DNA from: Planctomycetota bacterium
GTDB lineage: Bacteria; Planctomycetota; Phycisphaerae; Sedimentisphaerales; SM23-30
Assembly (NCBI GenBank): GCA_029573975.1
Contig: JAKQBU010000109.1
Coordinates: 1-13,040, forward strand
Length of the DNA: 13,040 bases
Direction: 5' to 3'
The translations under genes and the position numbers were made by a program. The notes beneath the pieces were generated by a model. The model was not told where the DNA came from, searched no databases, and saw nothing but the letters and a program-made list of their open reading frames with translations. Positions 1 to 7,338 of this stretch are shown in pieces (the first letter of the stretch is position 1; every line of letters starts with the position of its first letter).

Positions 1-177
1 TCTGTCTGTCATTGGCAGTTCAGAGGCCGTTTATAAGACCGGTCTGCCCAGTCGAGGTTAGGAAAAATTTTATTTTTTTTGACGGAACCGCCAAAAGTCG
101 ATATGGACATCCAAAAACTCATTCTGGCTCATCAATAACAAGGGATCGAAGAGTTTTTGACGCTGGCGTCTTTTTGC
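1..177. other. gene-free left edge
   Basis: No credible gene is seen here on either strand. The stretch is A/T-rich compared with the coding DNA. It holds a short imperfect inverted repeat at 77-96 (on the minus strand TTTTGGCG, loop GTTC, CGTCAAAA, with one G-U pair), a 10-bp palindrome AGACCGGTCT at 36-45, and a longer inverted repeat listed separately. It lies beyond the terminator of the leftward operon, so it is probably the spacer before the next gene outside the window. Confidence 0.6.
112..159. repeat. 9-bp perfect inverted repeat in intergenic spacer
   Basis: CAAAAACTC at 112-120 is matched exactly by GAGTTTTTG at 151-159, with 31-38 nt between the arms depending on strand reading. 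A small GACGC-TG-GCGTC dyad (159-170) followed by TTTTT (171-175) adjoins it. The arms are A/T-rich, so the structure would be weak. It could be a poor terminator for a rightward transcript from outside the window, or chance. Confidence 0.4.
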
Positions 178-213
178 AAAAAAAAATCCCCTGCCTCGCC
201 AGAGGAAGGGGAT
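178..213 (-). terminator. Rho-independent terminator of the three-gene operon
   Basis: Read on the minus strand, a stem CCCCTTCCTC / GAGGCAGGGG (arms 202-211 and 188-197, one mismatch, extended by A-T pairs at 187/212 and 186/213) closes on a four-base loop. It is followed directly by a run of nine T (178-186). It starts about 35 nt beyond the stop codon of the Gfo/Idh/MocA gene and is the natural end of the leftward transcription unit. Confidence 0.92.
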
Positions 214-248
214 GGGATTTTGCCGGTTTAAAATGGGCAAAAAGGCGG

Positions 249-1631
249 TTAGAGGGACCAGCCTTCGCGGTAGGTGCGGTGGACGAACTGGTTGGCGGTA
301 TCGGAGTTGGTGAACCGCATGTTTTCGCCGTCCCACAGCAGCCGCTGATCGGGGTTGCGGATGGCCAGGTTGCCCATGACCACCATTTCGGTCAGCGGGC
401 CGGCGTAATCGAAATTGGTGCTGGAGGGTTTGCCGTCCTTGCAGGCGCGGACCCAGTCTTTTTCGTGGCCGCCGGAGCCGTCGGGAATCCGGGGAATGCT
501 GGGGTCGGGCCGTTTGAATTCCTTCATCTTGGTTTCCGGAAAGAGACGCGGATTCAGGCCGTAGCAGCCGCACATGAGTTTGCCCTTGTCGCCCTCGAAG
601 ATGACGCCGCCGTCGCTGTCGCCCATCTGGCGGCCTTCTTCCAGGTCATCGGGGCGGGGGGGCATCATGCCGCCGTCGTACCAGTCCACCTTGACGGCGG
701 GCATGCCGTCCCGCTCGGGGAACTGATAGCGGACGATGGTCGAGCGGGGGAAGCTTTCCTGCGTCCATTCCTTTTTATGCCAGAAGCCGTCCCAGTAGGT
801 GGAGATGCAGGCTTCCACGACGGTGGGGTATTTCAGTTTCAGGGACCAGAAGACCGGGTCGAGGATGTGGCAGCCCAGGTCGCCGAGCGAGCCGGTACCG
901 AAATCACTCCAGGCCCGCCAGCTCGCCGGCAGATAGGTGGGGTGATAGGGGCGGTAGGGGGCCGGGCCTAGCCAGCGGTCCCAGTCGAGGGTATCCGGCA
1001 CGGCCGGGGTATCCGCGGGCCGTTCGACTTCCACGCCCTGCGGCCAGACGGGGCGGTTGGTCCAGGCGTGCACGTGGCGCACGGGGCCGATGGCTCCGGC
1101 CTGGATCCATTCACACATCAGGCGGGCGCCGTCACCGGAATGTCCCTGATTGCCCATCTGGCTCATGACCTTATACTGGCGGGCGGCCTCGGTGAGCTTG
1201 CGGGCTTCAAAAACATCGTAGGCCATGGGCTTCTGCACATAGACATGCTTGCCCATCTTGATGCACGCCATGGCGATGACCGCATGGGTGTGATCGGGGG
1301 TGGCGATGATGACGGCGTCGATATTCTTGTCTTCCTTCTCCAGCATCTGCCGGAAGTCCTTGTATTTTTTGGCGTCCGGGTAGGTGTTGAAGGTGTTGGC
1401 GGCGTAGGCGTCATCCACGTCGCAGAGGGCGACGATGTTTTCCATATTGACGGCCTTGAGATTCGAGCCGCCCATGCCGCCGACGCCGATGGCGGCAATG
1501 TTGAGTTTGTTGTTGGCGGACGGCTGGCCGTTTTGGCCCAGCACCCGCTTGGGGACATAGGTGAAGGCCGCAGCCGAGACCGCGGCGGCGCCGAGAAAGT
1601 CACGCCGGGAAATCTTTTTTTCTTCTTTCAT
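249..1631 (-). CDS. Tat-exported Gfo/Idh/MocA family oxidoreductase
   Basis: Probable NAD(P)-dependent sugar or cyclitol dehydrogenase, 460 aa, exported folded by the Tat system. The N-terminus has the twin-arginine motif SRRDFLG (8-14) and an Ala-rich hydrophobic stretch. The Rossmann domain begins with IGVGGMGG (48-55), followed by ALCDVDD (68-74), ATPDHTH (110-116) and VQKPM (132-136), where Lys134 matches the family's EKP lysine. The C-terminal alpha/beta domain carries GDLGCHILD (250-258) with the usual Asp/His residues. QKP in place of EKP is common, to my knowledge, in planctomycete relatives. The start is the ATG at 1629-1631: AAAGGA lies 7 nt upstream, whereas the in-frame TTG two codons earlier would almost touch that site. 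It is the last gene of the unit, 51 nt after the six-hairpin gene and before a strong terminator. The substrate cannot be read from sequence; 3-oxidation of a glycoside is one possibility. Confidence 0.93.
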   Translation of the reverse strand: MKEEKKISRRDFLGAAAVSAAAFTYVPKRVLGQNGQPSANNKLNIAAIGVGGMGGSNLKAVNMENIVALCDVDDAYAANTFNTYPDAKKYKDFRQMLEKEDKNIDAVIIATPDHTHAVIAMACIKMGKHVYVQKPMAYDVFEARKLTEAARQYKVMSQMGNQGHSGDGARLMCEWIQAGAIGPVRHVHAWTNRPVWPQGVEVERPADTPAVPDTLDWDRWLGPAPYRPYHPTYLPASWRAWSDFGTGSLGDLGCHILDPVFWSLKLKYPTVVEACISTYWDGFWHKKEWTQESFPRSTIVRYQFPERDGMPAVKVDWYDGGMMPPRPDDLEEGRQMGDSDGGVIFEGDKGKLMCGCYGLNPRLFPETKMKEFKRPDPSIPRIPDGSGGHEKDWVRACKDGKPSSTNFDYAGPLTEMVVMGNLAIRNPDQRLLWDGENMRFTNSDTANQFVHRTYREGWSL

Positions 1632-1638
1632 ATTCAAA

Positions 1639-1644
1639 TCCTTT
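1639..1644 (-). promoter_or_regulatory. ribosome binding site deciding the start of the oxidoreductase
   Basis: The minus strand reads AAAGGA, 7 nt before the ATG at 1629-1631. Genes at 1683-4439 and 5531-7261 have the same AAAGGA 6 nt before ATG. This excludes the in-frame TTG at 1635-1637. Confidence 0.85.
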
Positions 1645-1682
1645 CTACATGTATCAAAATCCTGTGATAATCAGGTCCATGG

Positions 1683-4439
1683 TTAATAGCCGGCCGCCAC
1701 GACGGCCTTTCCGGTCAGGCCGGTCAGTTCGATGGTTTCTTGGTCAGGGTTAAACTTATCCCACAGCTGGCCATTGACGGTCACGCTTTTGATCGGTTTG
1801 GCCTGGGGATGGCGGAAACGCACGATGACACTCTGGGGGGCGCTGCGGCTGGGGATTTCAATGGTGGCCGTGATTTTGCCGTGGTTGGCGTCGGAAACGA
1901 TTTCGTAGGCCAGGGGGCCAAAGTGGGTCGGGGCGTTTTGCACCGAAATCTTTTTGCCCTGTTTCAGCCAGGGACGCGGCGTGCCACGGGCGATCCAGAG
2001 GGACGGGCCTTGCTCCATCAGCAGCAGGTTGCGGAAGTTTTCCAGGAACCAGCCGGCGGTGCCGTTGTCCGGGCCATCGCAGTTGGTGTAGGCGCCCCAC
2101 TGGGCCCATTCCCACATCTTGCCGTTGGCGCCGACCATGCAGGCATAGGAGTTCATCCAGAACCGCAGGAAATTGGGGACATCGTCCTGCAGCAGGTAGA
2201 TGTTGGCATTGTGGGAGGCTTTGGGCAGGCTGGAGCCATAGCTTTTCCAGAACCAGGCGTCGTCGGTGGAGGCACCCTTCTCCTTCCGCGCCTTCTCCAA
2301 CTCCCGTATCGCACCGGCGGAGGTTCCTACCTCCTCCATGATATCGAGGGTGTCCATCATGCGGGGGTCCTGGGCATCGAGTGCCGCAAACGGCTCGGCC
2401 AGCGGCAGGGGGCCCAGGATCACGTCACCCTGCGGACGGCCGACAGCAGGATATTCCAGTGCCATCATCAGTCCCCGGGTATAGGCGGCGATAGGAATGA
2501 AGCTGTGGTATAGGCCGTCGCGGCCCTGCCGGACCGGCGAAAGGGCGGCTTCCCGGTCCACGGCCCGGCGGATATCCTGGCGAAAGGCCTGGGCCTCGGC
2601 CTGGTATTTTTTGCCGGCCTCCGGATCGAAATCGGCCAGGGCATCAGCGAAACGCTGCAAGCCCTGGAGCGAGAAACCGTTGTCGCAGTAGTAAAAGCGC
2701 CAGTCACACGCTGGCAGGGCGTAATCGCCCAGCATATAGGGCGGCATCAGGCCGGCCACGAGTAGATTTTCCCGGTTGGGGTAATTGATCATGTAGAGCT
2801 TTCGCTGGCGAATGATCCAGTCCGCCGCCGCCTGTAGCCGCAGCCGGTTTTTCTGGAACCATTCCTTGTCGCCGGTCAAAAAATAGCGTTCCGCCATCGC
2901 AAAGAGCAGCCGGCCGGTCGAGGCGTGGGTCCCGTCATGGACGTAGCCCATGTCGTACCGCATGCTGGTGGCCCACTCCAAAGCCCCGTTGCCGTCGGTG
3001 AAGTCACCGTCGGGCTTTACGCCGGGGCCGTCGAGAAAATGCTGATAGACCTTGTCGGCCTCTTCGTACAGTCCGACCATGTCCATATCATGGGCGACGC
3101 GGGCCACTTCAAAGGCCAGTCCGCCCCACATGTGCTTGCCCTTCAACTGGTTGCAGGCGGCGCGCCAAGCGTCGGTCCAGCGGGTATCGGAAAGCTGCAC
3201 CTGCATGGGCGGCTCATCCACGTCGGGATAGGGCGGCACGGCGGTATCTGCCGGGCATTGCCACAGGCGGACCTGCTGCATGAGTTCGTCCCAGGAGGCC
3301 GCCTCGGGATGTTCGCGGACCATTTGGCGAATGCTCTTGAGGTTTTTCGCCTTCAGTTCCGCCATGAATTGGCTGGGGGTCTGGCCGCTGCCGGCCTTGG
3401 TGATGAAAATACCGCGTTCCGGGATCAGGATAGGGCCTTTTTCCAGATCGATCGGGCGGAAGGTGAATCCGCCGGCCTTGGTCCAGATGGTCACGCGGCT
3501 GTCCAGGTTGGGAGCGGGGACCTCGGGTCCGGGGCCGGTGGTGTCAAATAATATCGAGGAAACGACGGTGGGGGTGTTCAGGTCGCGGCGGTCGCTGAGG
3601 ACGTACAGCAGCGGCAGGGCGATCCCGCTTCTGTCGCCGGCCAGCGGCGAAACGGGGCCGATGATGCTCATATCGGACTCGAGCCGCCCGTCCCAGCCGG
3701 TTTTTTCCGAACCGGGCTGGAAATCCCATTCGATTTCCACGTCCATCCGTTTCCAGGCCCCGAACGTCGGGGTAATCAGGTGCATCGCCGGTACGGGGGC
3801 GTTTTCAACATCGCAGAAAACGGTGACCATCTCCGTGGCCGTACCGCGCCGGTGGGTGCGGCCGACGACGGTGGGAATATCCGGAACACCGATATGGTTG
3901 TAGGTCCAGGTGCGGCGGTCGGCTGAAATTTCGGGCTGCTCCAGAATCTCATCATTGCACCAGCCGAACCAGCCGAAGGCGGTGGGATACACCCGGACCT
4001 CCACGGTCTCCGGCGCGGGAATGTCCCGACCGGTGGGCCAGGAGAGTACCACCTGATAGTCCGAAATCCGCACCGACCACAGCAGGCCCGCCAGCAGTCC
4101 GCCTTTGGGTTTGGGCGGCAGGGGGGTGATTACATCGGGCATGTCATAGCAGGCGCTTCGTAACTGGTCGAGGGGCATTTCATAATAGGCCGTCCGATAT
4201 ACCTTGTCGATCCGTGCCAGCCGATGCGGAATGAAACATGCCTCCGGTTGGGGCTGTACCGCCCGATCCGCCCGCCATTCATAGCACCAGGGGGATATAT
4301 CCACCGGCTGACCGGCCATCCCGTCGAGTTGGGCCTTATCCGCCACCTCGGCAGATAAATCCTGTACTTCGGCTGCACCTATAATAGCGGTCGTCATCCA
4401 TAACGCTACGGCTGTCATCCACAGGGTTCGTTTTTTCAT
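1683..4439 (-). CDS. secreted six-hairpin (alpha/alpha)6 glycosidase-like protein
   Basis: Predicted exported protein of 918 aa; I cannot assign it to a named CAZy family. Residues 1-22 form a Sec-type signal peptide (KKR, then hydrophobic stretch, ending near GAA). Residues about 25-410 look beta-rich and unlike any domain I recognise. Residues about 420-820 resemble the (alpha/alpha)6 toroid of GH78/GH95/GH127-type enzymes: long helices with MWGGLAFEVARVAHD (437-451), TDGNGALEW (481-489), YVHDGTH (499-505) and YCDNGFSLQGL (584-594). The last ~100 residues (RFRHPQAKPIKSVTVNG and following) resemble the C-terminal beta-sandwich of GH78/GH95-like proteins. Candidate catalytic acids are Asp482, Glu488, Asp502 and Asp586, unproven. 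The start ATG has AAAGGA 6 nt upstream. It is the middle gene of the operon: 40 nt after the TIM-barrel gene and 51 nt before the oxidoreductase. Its likely role is cleaving or binding an oligosaccharide outside the cytoplasm. Confidence 0.8.
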   Translation of the reverse strand: MKKRTLWMTAVALWMTTAIIGAAEVQDLSAEVADKAQLDGMAGQPVDISPWCYEWRADRAVQPQPEACFIPHRLARIDKVYRTAYYEMPLDQLRSACYDMPDVITPLPPKPKGGLLAGLLWSVRISDYQVVLSWPTGRDIPAPETVEVRVYPTAFGWFGWCNDEILEQPEISADRRTWTYNHIGVPDIPTVVGRTHRRGTATEMVTVFCDVENAPVPAMHLITPTFGAWKRMDVEIEWDFQPGSEKTGWDGRLESDMSIIGPVSPLAGDRSGIALPLLYVLSDRRDLNTPTVVSSILFDTTGPGPEVPAPNLDSRVTIWTKAGGFTFRPIDLEKGPILIPERGIFITKAGSGQTPSQFMAELKAKNLKSIRQMVREHPEAASWDELMQQVRLWQCPADTAVPPYPDVDEPPMQVQLSDTRWTDAWRAACNQLKGKHMWGGLAFEVARVAHDMDMVGLYEEADKVYQHFLDGPGVKPDGDFTDGNGALEWATSMRYDMGYVHDGTHASTGRLLFAMAERYFLTGDKEWFQKNRLRLQAAADWIIRQRKLYMINYPNRENLLVAGLMPPYMLGDYALPACDWRFYYCDNGFSLQGLQRFADALADFDPEAGKKYQAEAQAFRQDIRRAVDREAALSPVRQGRDGLYHSFIPIAAYTRGLMMALEYPAVGRPQGDVILGPLPLAEPFAALDAQDPRMMDTLDIMEEVGTSAGAIRELEKARKEKGASTDDAWFWKSYGSSLPKASHNANIYLLQDDVPNFLRFWMNSYACMVGANGKMWEWAQWGAYTNCDGPDNGTAGWFLENFRNLLLMEQGPSLWIARGTPRPWLKQGKKISVQNAPTHFGPLAYEIVSDANHGKITATIEIPSRSAPQSVIVRFRHPQAKPIKSVTVNGQLWDKFNPDQETIELTGLTGKAVVAAGY

Positions 4440-4479
4440 TGGTTTTCCTTTGCTGATAATCTACTTTATGGTTTCCTTT

Positions 4480-5391
4480 TTATGACATTTCGTTTTGAAT
4501 CTTCCGGAGCAGGTCGCGGGTGGCCCGGACGCCGTCCTCTTCGCTCAAATGCTCCCCTTCGTATTCGATACCCACATAACCAGAATAGCCCGCGTCGGCC
4601 ACGATTTTCAACATGCGGTAAAAATCGGTATGGGTCTCGTTGCCCGTAGCGTCGAAATCATAACTCTTGGCGCTTACACCTTTGGCAAAGGGCATCAGGT
4701 CGGTCACGCCCTGATAGCGGTCGTACTCACCGAAATTGCCGAAGTCGGGCAGGGTGCCGCAGTTGGGCAAGTTCACGGTCTTCATTACCGCCGCTACCCA
4801 GGCGCCGTTGGAGGAAAACCCCCCGTGGTTTTCCACGATGACATTGATGCGGAAGGGAGCGGCGAATTCCGACAAGCGGTGCAGTCCGTCCGCCGCCAGC
4901 TTGAGCTGCTCCTCATACGTCCCGTCGGAATAGGCATTCACCCGGATCGAATGGCAGCCCAGGAACCGGGCCGCCTCCACCCATTTATAATGATTTTCCA
5001 CCGCTTGGATTCTCTCCTTTTCCTCGGGATCGCCCAGCTTGCCCTCGTTGTCGCACATAATCAGCAGGGATTTGATCCCATGCTCGTCCGCCCGCTTCTT
5101 CATTTCCCCCAGATACGACTGGTCCCGGGCCTTGTCCATAAAGAAGGGATTGCAGTATTCCACCGCTTCGATCCCGAACTCATGGGCGGTTTTGGCGAAA
5201 TCCAGGTGATCCAGGGCCGGTCCCTTCTGCCCGAAGAGCCGGCGATGAAAGGACCATTCCGCCAGCGAAATTTTAAAAGGCAATTTGGCGTTCATTCTGT
5301 TCCTTTCCCCACTGGTGCAGCCAGCCAGTTCCCCCAGTGAAAAACCACAGACCGTCCCGACACCCAGCTTGAGAAATTCTCTGCGTTCCAT
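4480..5391 (-). CDS. Tat/lipoprotein sugar phosphate isomerase/epimerase-like TIM barrel
   Basis: Xylose-isomerase-like TIM-barrel protein, 303 aa. The N-terminus has a twin-arginine motif (ERREFLKLG) and a lipobox ELAGC ending at Cys25, so it is probably a Tat-exported lipoprotein. Putative metal/active-site residues: Glu187 in VENHGG, Asp216 in PDFGNF, Lys242 in VSAKSYDFD and Glu276 in GIEYEG. The usual metal-binding His before the KSYDFD strand is not obvious, which I recall as normal for this planctomycete-type subgroup. Of two adjacent ATG codons the second (5389-5391) is chosen because GAAGGA then lies 6 nt upstream, as in the neighbouring genes; from the first (5392-5394) it would be only 3 nt. 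It is the first gene of the operon, behind the promoter at 5453-5480. Family members include sugar epimerases, isomerases and C-C/C-O lyases acting on 3-keto-glycosides, so the exact reaction is unknown. Confidence 0.9.
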   Translation of the reverse strand: MERREFLKLGVGTVCGFSLGELAGCTSGERNRMNAKLPFKISLAEWSFHRRLFGQKGPALDHLDFAKTAHEFGIEAVEYCNPFFMDKARDQSYLGEMKKRADEHGIKSLLIMCDNEGKLGDPEEKERIQAVENHYKWVEAARFLGCHSIRVNAYSDGTYEEQLKLAADGLHRLSEFAAPFRINVIVENHGGFSSNGAWVAAVMKTVNLPNCGTLPDFGNFGEYDRYQGVTDLMPFAKGVSAKSYDFDATGNETHTDFYRMLKIVADAGYSGYVGIEYEGEHLSEEDGVRATRDLLRKIQNEMS

Positions 5392-5397
5392 CATGTG

Positions 5398-5403
5398 TCC
5401 TTC
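5398..5403 (-). promoter_or_regulatory. ribosome binding site deciding the start of the TIM-barrel gene
   Basis: The minus strand reads GAAGGA. It is 3 nt from the first of two adjacent ATG codons and 6 nt from the second. The other genes use 6-7 nt, which favours the second ATG. Confidence 0.75.
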
Positions 5404-5413
5404 TTTCCAGGTT

Positions 5414-5441
5414 TACTGGTCATGGTATCCGGAATCCAGTA
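5414..5441 (-). other. leader hairpin before the TIM-barrel gene
   Basis: TACTGG (5414-5419) and CCAGTA (5436-5441) are a perfect 6-bp inverted repeat, extendable with a two-base bulge to GG(T)/ACC. It falls inside the ~52-nt leader expected from the promoter at 5453-5480. The loop contains the self-complementary TCCGGA. It could be an mRNA structure or a regulator site; there is no T-run, so it is not a terminator. Confidence 0.4.
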
Positions 5442-5442
5442 C

Positions 5443-5480
5443 CAAATGACCATATGTAACCAGATATAACCAAATGTCAA
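5443..5480. repeat. four tandem ~10-bp repeats over the promoter (putative operator)
   Basis: On the plus strand the units are CAAATGAC (5443-5450), CATATGTAAC (5451-5460), CAGATATAAC (5461-5470) and CAAATGTCAA (5471-5480). The shared pattern is CA-w/g-AT followed by an A/C-rich end, at a period of 8, 10 and 10 bp, which is near one helical turn. They cover the -35 box, spacer, -10 box and probable start site, where a repressor or an AraC- or OmpR/PhoB-type regulator binding direct repeats would act. No regulator gene is in the window. Confidence 0.65.
5453..5480 (-). promoter_or_regulatory. sigma-70-type promoter of the sugar operon
   Basis: On the minus strand TTGACA (5475-5480), a perfect -35 box, is followed after 16 nt by TACATA (5453-5458), four of six matches to TATAAT. 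Transcription would start near 5446, about 52 nt before the TIM-barrel gene. It lies just after the terminator of the upstream gene, so it is the natural start of the three-gene unit ending at 178. Confidence 0.78.
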
Positions 5481-5481
5481 C

Positions 5482-5530
5482 AAAAAAAGGAGATGTTTTG
5501 GGATGATTTTACGGCCAGATCCGCATCTCC
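5482..5530 (-). terminator. intrinsic terminator of the DUF4838 gene
   Basis: On the minus strand, directly after the stop codon, GGAGATG (5524-5530) pairs perfectly with CATCTCC (5489-5495), followed by seven T (5482-5488). An inner GGAT/ATCC stem can shorten the 28-nt loop. The T-run ends one base before the -35 box of the next promoter. Confidence 0.85.
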
Positions 5531-7261
5531 TCACTCCGGCCAGTGCGGCCTGTGCCTGTCAAGGGTCGCGTGGATACGGTACCTTACCCGCGCGTCCTCC
5601 GCCTGCGATAAGGCTTTCTCGATCAGCGTGACCCGCTGCCGGTCCCGCCAATTAACCGCCGCGTCCGTGTCCCACGACTCACGCAGACCCTCCTCCAGCA
5701 GGTTCCAATAGGCGATCATCGCCTCGCTCCCCCGGCCGTAGTAGCGACGGCAGTAGTCCGTGATAATCTCCTCGGTCGTGAGATCCGGATTCCAGGTCAG
5801 TTTGCCGAAGGCGTACATATTGAGCGGACACCAATCCGCATCCCACAGATCGCACGATAAACCTTCCACCCCCAGCCGACGGAAATACTCGACATCCTCC
5901 CGGATCATCGAAACGATCGACCAGAACTTCACCATCTTCCACGCTTCATGCCAGTCGCTGAGCGTGTAATACTCGTAAATGTAGAAATGCTTCGAAAGCT
6001 TCTGCCACGCAGGAATCTGCCGGCGCAGGTTGCGGTCCAGTTCCTGCGGTGAGGTCTCCAGCGGACGCATCGTTCTCTGCGTGGGACGAGGAAACAGGCA
6101 CAGTCCGACCAGGACATTGTCTGCCAGTGGCTCGGCATCGGCCGGGCAATCCGTCACGTGGGAATAGGCCAGGAAGTTCACCCATACCTTCGGATGCCGC
6201 TCACCAACCAGGGCGGCCACCCGATTGGTGAAACGGATATAAGTTTTTGCGTACGCATCTTGTGCCTCCGCGTCGCCGGCACCGGCGCTTACCGGCGTGC
6301 ACTTCGGACAATGGCAGAACCCGCTCCCATCGTTGTGCCAAAGATCAACCACCTCCACCTCGGGATTCTCGTCGAGCCAGGTGTTCATGTTCTCCGCCAT
6401 CAGCTGCGCTACGTCGGGATGGGAAAGGCAGACATAGCCGCCGGTCCAATAGTCCGGATGATCCTTACCGTAGCGATCCGGCGGAAGCCAGGTATTGAAG
6501 GTGTGTCCGCCCACCTCCAGGTGCAATCCCCGCTTGACCACCTCGGGAACCAAAACCTCCCGCAGCTTTTCCCGTTCCCAGATATATGGCCCGTTGGCCC
6601 CTAGGTGGACCCAATTAAAACGGTTCTTCGCCATCCAATCGACCCGCGGCAGAACGCACTTCCGTATGTAATCCGCGCCGTATGCCTGGGTAACCGCACA
6701 ATCGGCGTTGTGATCGGCAAACTGCACGATCTTGCGCATGGACATCGCCGGCGGGCCGATGGCATCCTCAAACTGCGGTAGGCGAACCGTCGCCTGCTTC
6801 GGAACCGTGTCGTCCCCCGGTACGCACCATCCGCACCCCAGGTACTTCTCCAGGAAATGATAGACCGCGTACAAGGTCGCCCGCGGCGAATTGCCCATCA
6901 GCACCAGCCGCTTTCCCGAACTGCGTATCACATAGCCGTCCTCGCCGCGGTCTTTCAGGTCCGACCGCAGCCGGTCCGTATCGCCAGCCGGAGTGCTGCC
7001 CTCTCCCACGCAGATTGCCAAATCTGTCGAAATGTCGTTTGACACCGGGAGCTGCGCCCCGCTGATCTGCACCATGTATTTCTGCAATTCTTCGGCAGCG
7101 AATTTCACCGGCAGCGGCGCATCGGCGGCGATGACAATCCTGTAACCGCTTTGTCCGTCTTCCACCAGGTTGACCGCATCGACATAATGGATCTCAGCCG
7201 GCAGGGTTAGACAGACCCAAAGCGTAATCACTCCCATTAGTTGGACGGTCCTGCTGTTCAT
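5531..7261 (-). CDS. secreted DUF4838 protein with GH67-N/GH20b-like N-terminal domain
   Basis: Predicted exported carbohydrate-active protein of 576 aa, enzymatic role unproven. Residues 1-22 form a signal peptide (LMGVITLWVCLTLPA). Residues about 38-150 match the small alpha/beta domain found in front of alpha-glucuronidase (GH67) and beta-hexosaminidase (GH20) barrels: FAAEELQKYMVQISGAQLPV (54-73) and, near 123-146, GNSPRATLYAVYHFLEKYLG. Residues about 175-450 are the DUF4838 TIM-barrel-like region, with its hallmark DLWHNDGSGFCHCPKC (306-321), where Cys316, Cys318 and Cys321 form the conserved cluster and Asn310-Asp311 sit where an acid pair would be expected; YEYYTLSDW follows. The start ATG has AAAGGA 6 nt upstream. 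It is separated from the phosphatase by 77 nt with no clear promoter or terminator, so the two could be co-transcribed, and it is insulated from the sugar operon by a terminator. It probably acts on complex polysaccharides. Confidence 0.88.
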   Translation of the reverse strand: MNSRTVQLMGVITLWVCLTLPAEIHYVDAVNLVEDGQSGYRIVIAADAPLPVKFAAEELQKYMVQISGAQLPVSNDISTDLAICVGEGSTPAGDTDRLRSDLKDRGEDGYVIRSSGKRLVLMGNSPRATLYAVYHFLEKYLGCGWCVPGDDTVPKQATVRLPQFEDAIGPPAMSMRKIVQFADHNADCAVTQAYGADYIRKCVLPRVDWMAKNRFNWVHLGANGPYIWEREKLREVLVPEVVKRGLHLEVGGHTFNTWLPPDRYGKDHPDYWTGGYVCLSHPDVAQLMAENMNTWLDENPEVEVVDLWHNDGSGFCHCPKCTPVSAGAGDAEAQDAYAKTYIRFTNRVAALVGERHPKVWVNFLAYSHVTDCPADAEPLADNVLVGLCLFPRPTQRTMRPLETSPQELDRNLRRQIPAWQKLSKHFYIYEYYTLSDWHEAWKMVKFWSIVSMIREDVEYFRRLGVEGLSCDLWDADWCPLNMYAFGKLTWNPDLTTEEIITDYCRRYYGRGSEAMIAYWNLLEEGLRESWDTDAAVNWRDRQRVTLIEKALSQAEDARVRYRIHATLDRHRPHWPE

Positions 7262-7338
7262 ATCGATTCCTTTCCAAAATGGACGAAACTGGCGGGCAAA
7301 AAGGCCGCTGAAAATCGAAAGTCCGTGATAAATGCGGG

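Noticed and set aside
79..107. Plus-strand promoter-like TTGACG, 17 nt, TATGGA
   Set aside because: Only a moderate -10 match, and it would drive transcription antisense into the operon with no gene to express.
12..971. Plus-strand open frame across the left edge and the oxidoreductase
   Set aside because: Antisense to an unmistakable Gfo/Idh/MocA gene, Gly/Ala/Val-rich translation without motifs, no ribosome site.
1638..1682. CCTG/CAGG hairpin followed by ATTTT between the six-hairpin and oxidoreductase genes
   Set aside because: A 4-bp stem is too weak for a terminator; the short gap fits co-transcription.
7262..7338. GCGG/CCGC hairpin around TTTTT between the phosphatase and DUF4838 genes
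   Set aside because: The T-run is in the loop, not after the stem, so it is not an intrinsic terminator; no promoter pair was convincing either.
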